From positions 1 through 64,000 of the forward strand of contig CAYNOT010000021.1 in assembly GCA_964398945.1 (NCBI GenBank): a stretch of 64,000 nucleotides of DNA, given 5' to 3'. The position numbers were made by a program, and so were the translations under genes. Every line of letters begins with the position of its first letter. Within the stretch, counting starts at the first letter, position 1. Below the pieces are notes generated by a model, which saw only the letters and a program-made list of their open reading frames with translations, searched no databases and had not been told where the DNA came from. Shown here piece after piece: positions 49,764-58,387 of the stretch. Source of the DNA: JBGTGG01 sp964398945 (GTDB taxonomy: Bacteria > Bacteroidota > Bacteroidia > Cytophagales > Cyclobacteriaceae).

Positions 49764-50476
49764 AACTTCGCTGCCTCATTATCGATGACGAACCTCCTGC
49801 ATTAAAAGTGCTGGCCCATTATATTACTTCCATTGACGGGCTTGAGATCGCGGGCCAATGTAAAAATGCTATCGAAGGCCTGGGGGTACTACAACAAAAG
49901 GCAGTAGATGTGATTTTTCTGGATATAAAAATGCCCCATATCATCGGTACTGATTTTCTGAAGAACCTTTCTCATCCGCCTAAAGTTATTTTTGTGACGG
50001 CCTACAGGGAATATGCGGTGGATGGATTTGAATTGGATGCCGTGGACTATCTCGTTAAACCGGTTTCTTTTGAACGCTTTTTCAAAGCCATTACCAAGCT
50101 CAACCGGGTGATGGGCAGGGAAACGAAAGCGCTTCCCAGCGATGATGCCCCCAAAAATAATTCATTCGTCTACCTGAAAGTAGACAGGGACATGAAGAAA
50201 ATTTTCGTGAATGACATTCAATACATTGAAGGCTGGAAAGATTATGTAAAAGTTTTTCTAACCAATAGCAAGTACCTCTTGGCCAAACAATCTATTAGCG
50301 CCATGGAAAATCTGCTATCCGATCATAAATTTATCCGGGTACATCGCTCCTATATGGTTTCCTTTGATAAGATTACCGGATACAACGGTATGGCTGTGCA
50401 GTTATCAGCGCTGGAGATTCCGATTGGCAGATTGTACAAACAAGCGGTGATGGATAGATTGCAGCAGACGGGGTAG
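49760..50476 (+). CDS. LytTR family response regulator
   Basis: The 238-residue regulator has an N-terminal receiver (CLIIDDEPPALKVL, phosphorylation Asp in VIFLDIKMPHI, and the late Lys in DYLVKPVSFERF) and a C-terminal LytTR DNA-binding domain (FVYLKVDRDMKKIFVNDIQY and FIRVHRSYMVSFDKI). It receives the phosphate from the upstream kinase. LytTR proteins usually bind paired imperfect repeats near promoters; I did not find a certain target in the window. Confidence 0.93.
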   Translation: MKLRCLIIDDEPPALKVLAHYITSIDGLEIAGQCKNAIEGLGVLQQKAVDVIFLDIKMPHIIGTDFLKNLSHPPKVIFVTAYREYAVDGFELDAVDYLVKPVSFERFFKAITKLNRVMGRETKALPSDDAPKNNSFVYLKVDRDMKKIFVNDIQYIEGWKDYVKVFLTNSKYLLAKQSISAMENLLSDHKFIRVHRSYMVSFDKITGYNGMAVQLSALEIPIGRLYKQAVMDRLQQTG

Positions 50477-50586
50477 ATGGTTAACTTGAAATTAGCAGAC
50501 TAAGTCGCGGGCATGCCAATGGTTGTAAAAATAATTCCAGGGTGAAATCAACAAATGAAAGATATGTTTCAGCTTGAATATCAGAA

Positions 50587-50638
50587 AGGTTATGAAGTAT
50601 GTTTTTACGATTTCAGAAAACCATAACCTCTTTTTTTA
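50587..50638 (+). terminator. Possible terminator after the LytTR operon
   Basis: AGGTTATG (50587-50594) pairs with CATAACCT (50622-50629), followed by C and seven T. The loop of 27 bases is large, so confidence is limited. The rest of the 474-bp gap from 50477 to 50950 shows no gene. Confidence 0.4.
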
Positions 50639-50950
50639 AAGTGGATAGATTTTACATCGATCAACTTTTTACTTTCCTCTTTTTCCTGATGATCACTTCA
50701 ATGGACCATATTCTGGTATAAGTACACTTTCCTTATCAGGAGAAGTAATTTCTTTATTATGGCGACCCGGGTCCAGTTACAGGCAACCAGTGACCCTGCG
50801 GGACTTATCAGAACGTTATTTTCAGCACCGTCCATGCGGATGGGATTTAATTAAGGCTCAACTTCTAAAGTTTAAGTTTTTGTAATTATCTTGAACGCTC
50901 ATCTGGATAGCGGATGCGAAATCATTGAGCACTCATAAAGCAACTTAGGA

Positions 50951-52513
50951 ATGATAAAAACAAAATCAGATGATGATGGCCTCGAGTGGACTGGCAGGCT
51001 CTTCGGAGGTATTTCCAATGATATTAGACGAAGGGCGCCCCATTATCTTTCTGATTTCAAAGATGGATTACATTCAAAAGTAGCGGGCACTACATTATTT
51101 CTATTTTTTGCAGCGCTGGCCAACGCGATAGCCTTCGGGGCGCTAACCGGATTGTTGACCGGCAATGAAATTGGCATTATCGAAATGCTGGTGGTAACGG
51201 CAGTAGGGGGAGTCGTGTTTGCACTTTTAGCCGGACAACCGCTCACCATCCTGGGAGGAACAGGCCCGATTGTAATCTTTACAGGAATGCTCTATACAGC
51301 ATGCGGCCAGCTTGAAATTTCATTTTTGGCTACCTATGCATGGGTAGGGATTTGGTCTGGTGTTATTCTTTTGATCTGCGCTTTTACCGATGCCAGCGCA
51401 TTGATGAGTTACTTCAATCGGTTTACCGATGAAATATTTGCCGCCCTTATATCCGTAATTTTCATTGTGGAGGCCGTAAAAGATATTGATAAATCTTTTA
51501 TGCCAACAGCAGATTCCAGCGGACTTACTTCCGGTTTCCTCACACTGTTATTGGCAATGGGTACTTTTGTTATTGCGCGCAATTTAAAAAGGATGACGGA
51601 CTCGCCCTATCTACGCCAAAACATGAGAATGTTTTTGAGTGATTTTGGACCCGCCATCTCCATAGTTGTCATGACTGTAGTGGCGCTTCAATTTCCGGGT
51701 GTTAATTTAAATACCCCTGCTGTTCCGACAGCGATTGAGCCCACTTCAGGACGAAGCTGGTTGGTGGATATATTTGATATGCCAACATGGGCAATTTTTG
51801 CTTCCATCGTGCCCGCGTTGTTGGCCACCATTCTACTCTTTCTGGATCAAAATATTACCACACGGCTGGTGAATGCTAAAGCTTTTAAGTTAAAGAAAGG
51901 AAGTGGCTATCACCTCGATCTTGCCATTGTCGGTATCATTGTGCTTATAGGAAGTTTGTTTGCACTTCCGTGGATCGTGGCGGCAACAGTGCATTCATTA
52001 AACCATGTGAAGAGCCTTGCTGAAACTGCCGTGGTTACAGATAAAAATGGAGTAAAAAATGAAGAAATCATATATGTACGCGAAAACCGTGTCTCTGGCT
52101 TGGTTATTCATATACTAATCGGTGCATCCATATTCCTTTTGGCATTGGTGTCCAATATTCCAATGGCTGTGCTTTTTGGCTTGTTTCTGTATATGGGATT
52201 TACATCGCTTGGCGGAAACCAATTTGCTGAGCGATTGATGCTTTGGGTAACCGATCCTAAACTTTTCCCGGATACGTATTATCTACGCACTGTTCCACGC
52301 AAGACGATTCGTAATTTTACGATAGTTCAATTAATCTGCTTTGTAATCTTGTGGCTGGTGAAGGCATCAAAATTCGGAATACTTTTTCCATTAATGATTG
52401 CAGCACTCGTCCCGGTTCAGATGCTGATCAGTCGCTTCTTTAACAAGGACCATGTAGAAATCTTAATTGCTGAAGAAGAAGATGAAGTGGAGGCTACACA
52501 CCAGTTGGATTAG
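50951..52513 (+). CDS. SLC4 (Band 3/HCO3-) family anion transporter
   Basis: The 520-residue membrane protein shows unmistakable SLC4 patterns: GQPLTILGGTGPIVIFTGML, RFTDEIFAALISVIFIVEAV, LLFLDQNITTRLVN with GSGYHLDLAIVG, LPWIVAATVHSLNHV, and FGLFLYMGFTSLGGNQFAERL. These match the eukaryotic anion-exchanger transmembrane domain closely, without its large N-terminal cytoplasmic domain. The likely substrate is bicarbonate, with chloride or sodium coupling that the sequence does not reveal. It begins with a short 25-residue cytoplasmic tail and is followed by GNAT and pirin genes. Confidence 0.9.
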   Translation: MIKTKSDDDGLEWTGRLFGGISNDIRRRAPHYLSDFKDGLHSKVAGTTLFLFFAALANAIAFGALTGLLTGNEIGIIEMLVVTAVGGVVFALLAGQPLTILGGTGPIVIFTGMLYTACGQLEISFLATYAWVGIWSGVILLICAFTDASALMSYFNRFTDEIFAALISVIFIVEAVKDIDKSFMPTADSSGLTSGFLTLLLAMGTFVIARNLKRMTDSPYLRQNMRMFLSDFGPAISIVVMTVVALQFPGVNLNTPAVPTAIEPTSGRSWLVDIFDMPTWAIFASIVPALLATILLFLDQNITTRLVNAKAFKLKKGSGYHLDLAIVGIIVLIGSLFALPWIVAATVHSLNHVKSLAETAVVTDKNGVKNEEIIYVRENRVSGLVIHILIGASIFLLALVSNIPMAVLFGLFLYMGFTSLGGNQFAERLMLWVTDPKLFPDTYYLRTVPRKTIRNFTIVQLICFVILWLVKASKFGILFPLMIAALVPVQMLISRFFNKDHVEILIAEEEDEVEATHQLD

Positions 52514-52609
52514 CACGTAAAGTTGATGGCTGTTTCACAAGAGCAGTCAATGGAGCACTAACACGTAGTATTATCTTGTTAACGAAATATTGAACATTCG
52601 CAGATCGCT

Positions 52610-52888
52610 ATGGAAATAAAGCAAGAAGATAATGGCAAAAAGGGAAAATTCTTTGTCGAAATCGATTCTAAAATTGTGGGTGAAATGACCTACGTGTGGG
52701 CGGGGACCGACCGGATCATTATCGATCATACGCAGGTAGATGAAGTATTGAAAGGAAAAGGAGCGGGCAAGCAAATGGTTGTGAAGGCTGTTGAATTCGC
52801 AAGGGAAAAAGGTATCAGCATTGTGCCATTATGCCCGTTTGCCAAAAGTGTTTTTGACAAAGTACCGGAGTTCAGGGACGTATTATAA
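52610..52888 (+). CDS. Small GNAT-like N-acetyltransferase (YidJ/CG-type)
   Basis: The 92-residue protein has the minimal GNAT-like layout of the Acetyltransf_CG group: KKGKFFVEIDSKIVGEMTYVW, IDHTQVDEVLKGKGAGKQMV (acetyl-CoA loop) and ISIVPLCPFAKSVFDKVPEFRDVL. PLCPFAKSVFDK, with its Cys, is the conserved end of this group. The acceptor is unknown. It precedes the pirin gene by 11 bp and is probably cotranscribed. Confidence 0.87.
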   Translation: MEIKQEDNGKKGKFFVEIDSKIVGEMTYVWAGTDRIIIDHTQVDEVLKGKGAGKQMVVKAVEFAREKGISIVPLCPFAKSVFDKVPEFRDVL

Positions 52889-52899
52889 AAACTACAAGT

Positions 52900-53814
52900 A
52901 TGCTGGATATAGTTATTGAAGCACGCAAAGCATCGTTAGCTCCCGGTATGGAAGTTCGAAGGATTCTTCCGTTCCGACAAAGAAGGATGGTGGGGCCATT
53001 TATTTTTATGGACCATGCTGGGCCGGTACAAATTGCAGCACCCAACACTTCCAACATGGATGTGTTGCCACATCCCCACATCGGCCTTTCAACGGTGAGT
53101 TATCTTTTTGGCGGACAAGTTACGCACCGTGATAGCTTGGGAGTGGAGCAAATCATTAAACCCGGAGAAGTGAATTGGATGACTGCCGGAAAAGGTATAG
53201 CACACTCTGAACGGTTTGAAGACCCGGAGGTATTGGCAGGAGGAAAGTTGGAAATGATTCAAACGTGGGTGGCATTGCCTGAACGTGATGAAGAAAGCGA
53301 ACCAACCTTCGAGAATTATAAAGCGGATGTACTTCCTGTCTTTACAGACACCGGTATATGGATGCGGTTGATTGCCGGAAATGCGTATGGCCTAAACAAC
53401 GCTGTGAAAACGCATTCCCCACTATTCTATTTACATGTTGTATTGGAAAAAGGGGCTCGTTTTGGATTGCCGAAAGAGCATGAAGAGCGCGCTATTTATT
53501 TAGCAAAGGGTACCCTTGAAGTTGCCGGGAGAACATACTCCGCAGGACAGATGCTGGTGTTTAACAACGGTGTTGATCCCACACTTACGGCTATCGAACC
53601 CAGTACGTTGATGGTATTGGGTGGTGAGCACGTGGGGGAGCGATTTATTTGGTGGAATTTTGTTTCATCCCGTAAGGAAAGGATTGAGCAGGCCAAAGCT
53701 GATTGGAAAGAAGGCAGGATCCTGTTGCCGCCCAATGATAAAGATGAATTTGTGCCACTCCCGGAAGACCGTTCAAGACCTGCCGGCAATCCTTCCCCAC
53801 AAGGGCTTTCATGA
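52900..53814 (+). CDS. Pirin family protein
   Basis: The 304-residue bicupin has the pirin signature GPFIFMDHAGPVQI and the metal-binding region LPHPHIGLSTVSYLFGGQVTHRDSLG, with the His residues and a later Glu in GKGIAHSER. The C-terminal cupin contains EERAIYLAKGTLEVAGRTY. Pirins include iron-binding regulators and quercetin dioxygenases; the activity here is undefined. The length is normal for bacterial pirins. Confidence 0.92.
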   Translation: MLDIVIEARKASLAPGMEVRRILPFRQRRMVGPFIFMDHAGPVQIAAPNTSNMDVLPHPHIGLSTVSYLFGGQVTHRDSLGVEQIIKPGEVNWMTAGKGIAHSERFEDPEVLAGGKLEMIQTWVALPERDEESEPTFENYKADVLPVFTDTGIWMRLIAGNAYGLNNAVKTHSPLFYLHVVLEKGARFGLPKEHEERAIYLAKGTLEVAGRTYSAGQMLVFNNGVDPTLTAIEPSTLMVLGGEHVGERFIWWNFVSSRKERIEQAKADWKEGRILLPPNDKDEFVPLPEDRSRPAGNPSPQGLS

Positions 53815-54041
53815 CCGGGATGTAGAAAAGTAAGGTAAAAATTAAAGCAGGCACTTTCAGGAAACTGTATCTCATTCAAAAAGAAGCAAATTAGCAGGAA
53901 ATACGTTATTTTAGCTTTCACCTATTTTAGGGAACCAAGTGTGGATGAAATTGGGGATGGAGAAAGTGAGCAATACCCCGCACAGTTTAAAGACCGTTAT
54001 GATTAAATATAAAGTGTGATTGCAGATGAACAGTATCAGGC

Positions 54042-55466
54042 ATGAGTAACGCCATTATGTTCCATAAGTGGAAGCGGGGAACTTCACTTGTCCTTGTGAT
54101 TTTCTTATCAATTTTTTTGTTGGCAGGGATTAATTACTTTACGATAAAAACTTTATCGGCAGTAAGGGCTTACGTCAATGGGGAATCACAGTACTCAAAA
54201 GGACAGAAAGATGGCGCGCGGCATTTGATTATTTATCTATCGCTTCAGGATCCACAATATTTCGATTCGTTTAACGAAGAATTGCAGGTTCCGATTGGAG
54301 ATAGCCTTGCGCGTGTCGGATTGATGCGGGATGACGCGTATGAAGCAATCTATTCCGGTTTCCTGCAAGGGAAAAACCATGAAGGTGATATCGATAATAT
54401 GATCTGGCTCTTCAAAAATTTTAAGGAGGTCGCTTTTATGAAAGAAGCGATTACCATTTGGCAGGAAGCGGATGTGTTGACCGGGCGATTAAAGAACATG
54501 GGGGATTCCATCCATACGAGAATGCAGGTGAGTGATTTGTCGATCCATGAAAAAGTGCAATTCACTAAAGATATAGACCGGATTACCAATGAACTCACCA
54601 TTAAGGAACGGGCCTTTTCAAACCTGCTGGGCGTTACTGCCCGAAGCATTAGTGTTTATTTGTTTTTGGTAAATGGCTTTATCATTGTTCTGATAGTAAC
54701 AACCGTTGTGGCATACTCAAATAAGGGCGTGCGCCAGTTGCGCGAAGCAAAGCGTGACCTGGAACAAACCAACAAAGAACTTAACACCACCAATCAGGAA
54801 TTGGATAATTTTATTTACGCAGCATCACATGACCTTAAATCCCCCATCAATAACCTCGAAGGGTTGATGAGCCTTGTAAAGTATAAGGAGAATGACCGGG
54901 ACCTGAACATTATTTTTGAAAAAATGGAATACTCCATTACAACCCTGAAGAAAACGATAGTAGGGCTTACCGAAGTAATGAAGATGGATAAAAATCCGCT
55001 GGAGGATATTCAGGAGAATAATATCAATACGATACTGGAGGAATTCGTAGGGGCAAATCAACACGTAATTCTGGATTCCCGCACAGTCATTACAACTTCC
55101 ATTGAGGTGGAGACCATTACTTTTTCTGCAATCGGGCTTACCAGCATTATCCATAATTTAATTTCCAATGCTATCAAATATTGCTCACCGGAACGCGATT
55201 GCTTTATTAGCATAAAAACATATCGGAAAGAAAAGGCAACAGTAATTGAAATACAGGACAATGGCTTAGGTATTGACTTGACCAAAAACAGGCATAAGCT
55301 CTTCCGGCTATTCAGCAGGTTTCATAACCACGTAGAGGGTAGTGGCCTGGGCTTGTATATTATCAAAAAAATCATCGATAAACACAATGGTGCCATTCAT
55401 GTTAAAAGTACCCCCGGTCAGGGTACAACATTTTTTGTAACTTTACCGGGTGATGAAACAGTTTAA
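54042..55466 (+). CDS. Membrane sensor histidine kinase
   Basis: The 474-residue kinase has two membrane helices (about 13-36 and 200-222) around a periplasmic sensor of about 165 residues rich in helices. A coiled coil (LREAKRDLEQTNKELNTTNQ) leads to the H-box FIYAASHDLKSPINNLEGL. The ATPase domain has the N-box LISNAIKYC, DNGLGID and GSGLGLYIIKKIID. The response-regulator gene overlaps it by 14 bp in another frame. The sensed signal is unknown; the sensor has a CHASE3-like helical look. Confidence 0.9.
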   Translation: MSNAIMFHKWKRGTSLVLVIFLSIFLLAGINYFTIKTLSAVRAYVNGESQYSKGQKDGARHLIIYLSLQDPQYFDSFNEELQVPIGDSLARVGLMRDDAYEAIYSGFLQGKNHEGDIDNMIWLFKNFKEVAFMKEAITIWQEADVLTGRLKNMGDSIHTRMQVSDLSIHEKVQFTKDIDRITNELTIKERAFSNLLGVTARSISVYLFLVNGFIIVLIVTTVVAYSNKGVRQLREAKRDLEQTNKELNTTNQELDNFIYAASHDLKSPINNLEGLMSLVKYKENDRDLNIIFEKMEYSITTLKKTIVGLTEVMKMDKNPLEDIQENNINTILEEFVGANQHVILDSRTVITTSIEVETITFSAIGLTSIIHNLISNAIKYCSPERDCFISIKTYRKEKATVIEIQDNGLGIDLTKNRHKLFRLFSRFHNHVEGSGLGLYIIKKIIDKHNGAIHVKSTPGQGTTFFVTLPGDETV

Positions 55467-55845
55467 ATGTGTGTTGCTTGTTGACGATGATACAGTAAGC
55501 AACTTCCTGAATAGGGAAATCCTCTCATCCCTTGGAATCACGAATGATTTTCATGTTGTAACAAATGGTGAGGAGGCAATAGATTTTATCAACAACAATG
55601 TAGGATCAGAATGCCCCGATCTGATTTTTCTCGACATCAATATGCCGGTGATGGATGGCTTTCAATTTCTTGAAGAATTTGAACAATTTCCAAATCAACA
55701 GCGGGAGCGCATCAAAATCGTTATGCTTACTTCTTCTTCCAATAAAAAAGATATTGAAAGGGCCTATCAATTTCCAATTCTTGGCTATCTCAATAAACCA
55801 CTTACCATCGCGGATGTTAAAAGTGTTTTGGGTGCGGCAAGTTAG
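55453..55845 (+). CDS. Single-domain response regulator
   Basis: The 130-residue stand-alone receiver has CVLLVDDDTVSNFLNREIL, phosphorylation Asp in LIFLDINMPVMDG, the Thr/Ser switch in VMLTSSS and Lys in YLNKPLT. No output domain follows. It is translationally coupled to the kinase gene and would pass phosphate on or act by protein contacts, as CheY-like or Rcp1-like regulators do. The start at ATG 55453 is preferred over the GTG three bases earlier. Confidence 0.92.
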   Translation: MKQFKCVLLVDDDTVSNFLNREILSSLGITNDFHVVTNGEEAIDFINNNVGSECPDLIFLDINMPVMDGFQFLEEFEQFPNQQRERIKIVMLTSSSNKKDIERAYQFPILGYLNKPLTIADVKSVLGAAS

Positions 55846-55854
55846 GTGAACATG

Positions 55855-56643
55855 TTACTTTTCCCGTTGCCGCGTAGCTTCAAACACCATTACGGCCGCA
55901 GCAGTAGAAACATTCATTGAATCAATTTTTCCCCGCATCGGAATGATGATGTTGGCCTGGCTGTTGTTTATCCAGATGGCTGACAAACCTGTTGCTTCCG
56001 TTCCCATCACAATGGCGCAGGGTTTTGTGTAGTCAACGGTATGGTACGGAACAGATGCTTTTAAATACGTACAAAAAATTTCGATATTGTTTTTCTTAAG
56101 CCATTCAATGGTTTCTTCGCTGGTGGCGGATGCAACCTGGTTCGTAAACAAACAGCCGATACTGGAGCGCACAACATTTGGATTGTAAAAATCGGTAGTT
56201 GGATCACAAATAATGACAGCATCGATTCCGGCAGCATCGGCAGTTCGCAAAATTGCCCCCAGATTACCGGGCTTTTCAACAGATTCTAAAATCAGCAGTA
56301 ATGGGTTTTTGCTGAGTTTGATTTGGTCAAGCCGATGGATTTTTTGTTCCGCGACAGCAATTACTCCCCCCGAATTTTCACGCACGGCAATTTTATCAAA
56401 GATGTCTTTGGAGACCGGAATCAATAATGTTTTGTCAGGAACCAATGCTTTTGCATCTTCAACAGAAATCAATGTTTCACAAAAAAAGAGGTTCCCGATT
56501 TTATAGCCGGCTTCAAGTGCCATTTTTATTTCTTTCTTACCTTCAATGCGGAACAAACATTGTTTTTTTCGCTCGCGTGGTTTCTCCAGTGCGAGCAAAC
56601 TTTTCACTTTGGGGTTTTGGGTACTTGTCAGGGTGAAGTGCAT
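55855..56643 (-). CDS. TrmH/SpoU family RNA 2'-O-methyltransferase
   Basis: The 262-residue enzyme has an N-terminal substrate-binding domain (TSTQNPKVKSLLALEKPRERKK) and a knotted SpoU domain: LILESVEKPGNLGAILRTADAAG (motif 1), IVMGTEATGLS (motif 2) and IPMRGKIDSMNVSTAAAVMVFE (motif 3). It methylates a ribose 2'-OH in rRNA or tRNA using AdoMet. The exact site is uncertain. It lies 9 bp from, and convergent with, the response-regulator gene, and starts just before the assembly gap. Confidence 0.9.
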   Translation of the reverse strand: MHFTLTSTQNPKVKSLLALEKPRERKKQCLFRIEGKKEIKMALEAGYKIGNLFFCETLISVEDAKALVPDKTLLIPVSKDIFDKIAVRENSGGVIAVAEQKIHRLDQIKLSKNPLLLILESVEKPGNLGAILRTADAAGIDAVIICDPTTDFYNPNVVRSSIGCLFTNQVASATSEETIEWLKKNNIEIFCTYLKASVPYHTVDYTKPCAIVMGTEATGLSAIWINNSQANIIIPMRGKIDSMNVSTAAAVMVFEATRQREK

Positions 56644-56700
56644 CGTGTATCAAAAGTAATAAAAACCATCTTCTCCCATGAGTCGATTTACCCCTGTCCT

Positions 56701-56800
56701 NNNNNNNNNNNNNNNNNNNNNNNNNNNNNNNNNNNNNNNNNNNNNNNNNNNNNNNNNNNNNNNNNNNNNNNNNNNNNNNNNNNNNNNNNNNNNNNNNNNN
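56701..56800. other. Assembly gap (100 N)
   Basis: Exactly 100 undetermined bases, most likely a scaffold gap of unknown true length. It directly abuts a dyad repeat that occurs again 187 bp further on, so collapse of repeats probably caused it. Confidence 0.98.
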
Positions 56801-56872
56801 CCAAAGACTCTTCGCTAACGCTCTGAGTGACGAATGTTAGCCGTCATTCAGAGCGGTAGCGATGAATCGTTG
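56801..56872. repeat. Dyad repeat, copy 1 (abutting the gap)
   Basis: The 72-bp unit is almost identical to 56988-57059 (one difference, G/A at 56856). It contains a hairpin: TTCGCTA and GCTCTGAGTGACG pair with CGTCATTCAGAGC and TAGCGATGAA. Weaker similarity continues for about 35 bp past the unit (GAAGAGGTTTG...CTGGCTTT). Confidence 0.8.
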
Positions 56873-56987
56873 TGGCATGTTGAAGAGGTTTGTTTACCTG
56901 GCTTTTACTGGTTCTTTGTTTAGTGGTGAAATCAAACCTGCGCCAATCAGGTATTATTGTTCAAAGATAAGTTGCTACCCTATCCCT

Positions 56988-57059
56988 CCAAAGACTCTTC
57001 GCTAACGCTCTGAGTGACGAATGTTAGCCGTCATTCAGAGCGATAGCGATGAATCGTTG
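56988..57059. repeat. Dyad repeat, copy 2
   Basis: Second copy of the 72-bp dyad unit. The similar flank that follows it contains the -33 TTTG of the methyltransferase promoter. The 115 bp between the copies hold no gene. Confidence 0.8.
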
Positions 57060-57075
57060 GGAGATGTGAAGAGGT

Positions 57076-57105
57076 TTTGCGTATCTGGCTTTACGACTAT
57101 ATTTG
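57076..57105 (+). promoter_or_regulatory. Bacteroidota-type promoter of the methyltransferase gene
   Basis: TTTG (57076-57079), an 18-bp spacer and TATATTTG (57098-57105) match the -33/-7 consensus TTTG/TAnnTTTG of the Bacteroidota primary sigma factor. The predicted start of transcription, about 57110-57113, coincides with the GTG start codon. Confidence 0.55.
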
Positions 57106-57109
57106 CCCC

Positions 57110-58003
57110 GTGAAATTAGTAAGCCCTACATCCTGGAAAGACTATGAACTGATTGACTCAGGAGGTTTTGAAAAACTCGAACGCTTTGGTAAGTATACTC
57201 TTATCCGTCCTGAGCCACAGGCGATATGGAGTAAATCCCTTGAAGAAAAAGACTGGAAGCAAATGGCGCATGCCAAATTCATCCGTGAACAAGCCGATAA
57301 GTTTCGGTTTTCTGATGACGTAAAAGGCGGCTGGTCAAAGCGACCCGATATGCCGGAAAGCTGGGAGATAGACTATGCATATAAGGAGTTGAAACTTAAA
57401 TTGCGGTTGGCATTAACAAGTTTTGGCCACGTGGGTATTTTTCCAGAACAAGGGCAAAACTGGAATTTTATTTACGATACGGTTTCCGATTGGAAAATCA
57501 ACACCCCTAAAATTTTGAACCTGTTTGCCTATACGGGTGCAGCTTCTGTCGTTGCCCGTACTGCCGGAGCGGATGTGTACCATGTGGATGCATCACGACC
57601 GGGGATCAATTGGGCAAATCAAAATATGCAACTCAACAACCTATCCGACATCCGTTGGGTGTATGAAGATGCGCTCAAGTTTGCAAAGCGCGAAGTAAAA
57701 CGCGGCAGCAAATACAACGGCATCATTATGGACCCACCGCCTTACGGGCGCGGACCAAGTGGTGAGAAGTGGACTTTGCAGGAAAAATTAAATGAACTGG
57801 TGGAACTTGCCAGCCAGTTGTTGGAAATGCAGCATCATTTTTTCATCATGAGCATGTATGCTGTCGGGTTATCTTCTGTAGTGGGATTGAATGTGGTGAA
57901 GACGCATTTCCCGGAAAGCAAACCTGAGTTTGGCGAGTTCTTCCTGAAATCAAAGCAAATGGCTGATTTGCCAATGGGTACGTTTTTGCGGTTTAAAGAT
58001 TGA
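57110..58003 (+). CDS. Class I SAM-dependent RNA methyltransferase (RlmI/RlmK-like)
   Basis: The protein is about 297 residues from GTG 57110 (VKLVSPTSWKDYELIDSGGF). It has an AdoMet fold with motif I ILNLFAYTGAASVVARTAGA, VYHVDASRPGINWANQN, and the catalytic DPPPYGRG near residue 215. It resembles 23S rRNA cytosine-5 or guanine methyltransferases of the RlmI/RlmK group, but lacks a PUA domain. A frame starting at 57077 would include the promoter, so GTG is preferred; this could make the mRNA leaderless. The substrate base is uncertain. Confidence 0.85.
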   Translation: MKLVSPTSWKDYELIDSGGFEKLERFGKYTLIRPEPQAIWSKSLEEKDWKQMAHAKFIREQADKFRFSDDVKGGWSKRPDMPESWEIDYAYKELKLKLRLALTSFGHVGIFPEQGQNWNFIYDTVSDWKINTPKILNLFAYTGAASVVARTAGADVYHVDASRPGINWANQNMQLNNLSDIRWVYEDALKFAKREVKRGSKYNGIIMDPPPYGRGPSGEKWTLQEKLNELVELASQLLEMQHHFFIMSMYAVGLSSVVGLNVVKTHFPESKPEFGEFFLKSKQMADLPMGTFLRFKD

Positions 58004-58387
58004 ATTAGTTATTAATTAATTATGAGTGATGAGTTATGAGTTAATACGATTTAATTTAACAACCCACTCGTCAACCCATAACCCCATAACGGAAACAATC
58101 CACCAACACCTAAAATCCAACACCTAACACAAAAATCCAGTCCCGATACCATCAACTAATCTAACGCTAAATCAATAGTTCCCACTGCTAACCTTGCGAA
58201 AAGGCTCCATCGAATAGTGTGAAAAGTACAAGGATCAAAATAAAGTACGGTATTCTATTCATTTTTAGATTTTTTTTCCTTAAATGTGTTTAGATAAATA
58301 GTTTAATGCGCCTATCATTGCTAGTGGCGTTATCGAAACTCGGTCAAATATTTCTATCTTTGCGGGCTTAAAATAGAACCATTTGGT
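58004..58387. other. 384-bp intergenic region upstream of typA
   Basis: Besides the signal-peptide remnant, it has short degenerate direct repeats at 58020-58150 (words like GAGTTATGAG and CAACACCTAA). TATCTTTG at 58355-58362 fits the TAnnTTTG -7 element 25 bp before the typA start; no TTTG was found at -33. Confidence 0.45.
58188..58262 (-). pseudogene. Signal-peptide remnant of an exported protein
   Basis: A 24-codon minus-strand frame encodes MNRIPYFILILVLFTLFDG followed by AFSQG and TAG. It is a textbook signal peptide with a cleavage site and then an immediate stop. I read it as the surviving 5' end of a decayed exported-protein gene; a true short peptide is less likely. Confidence 0.35.

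Noticed and set aside
56801..57059. Two repeats with a spacer as a minimal CRISPR array
   Set aside because: The 72-bp unit has a long internal dyad and occurs twice with a 115-bp gap, and no cas genes are nearby; a dispersed dyad repeat explains it better.
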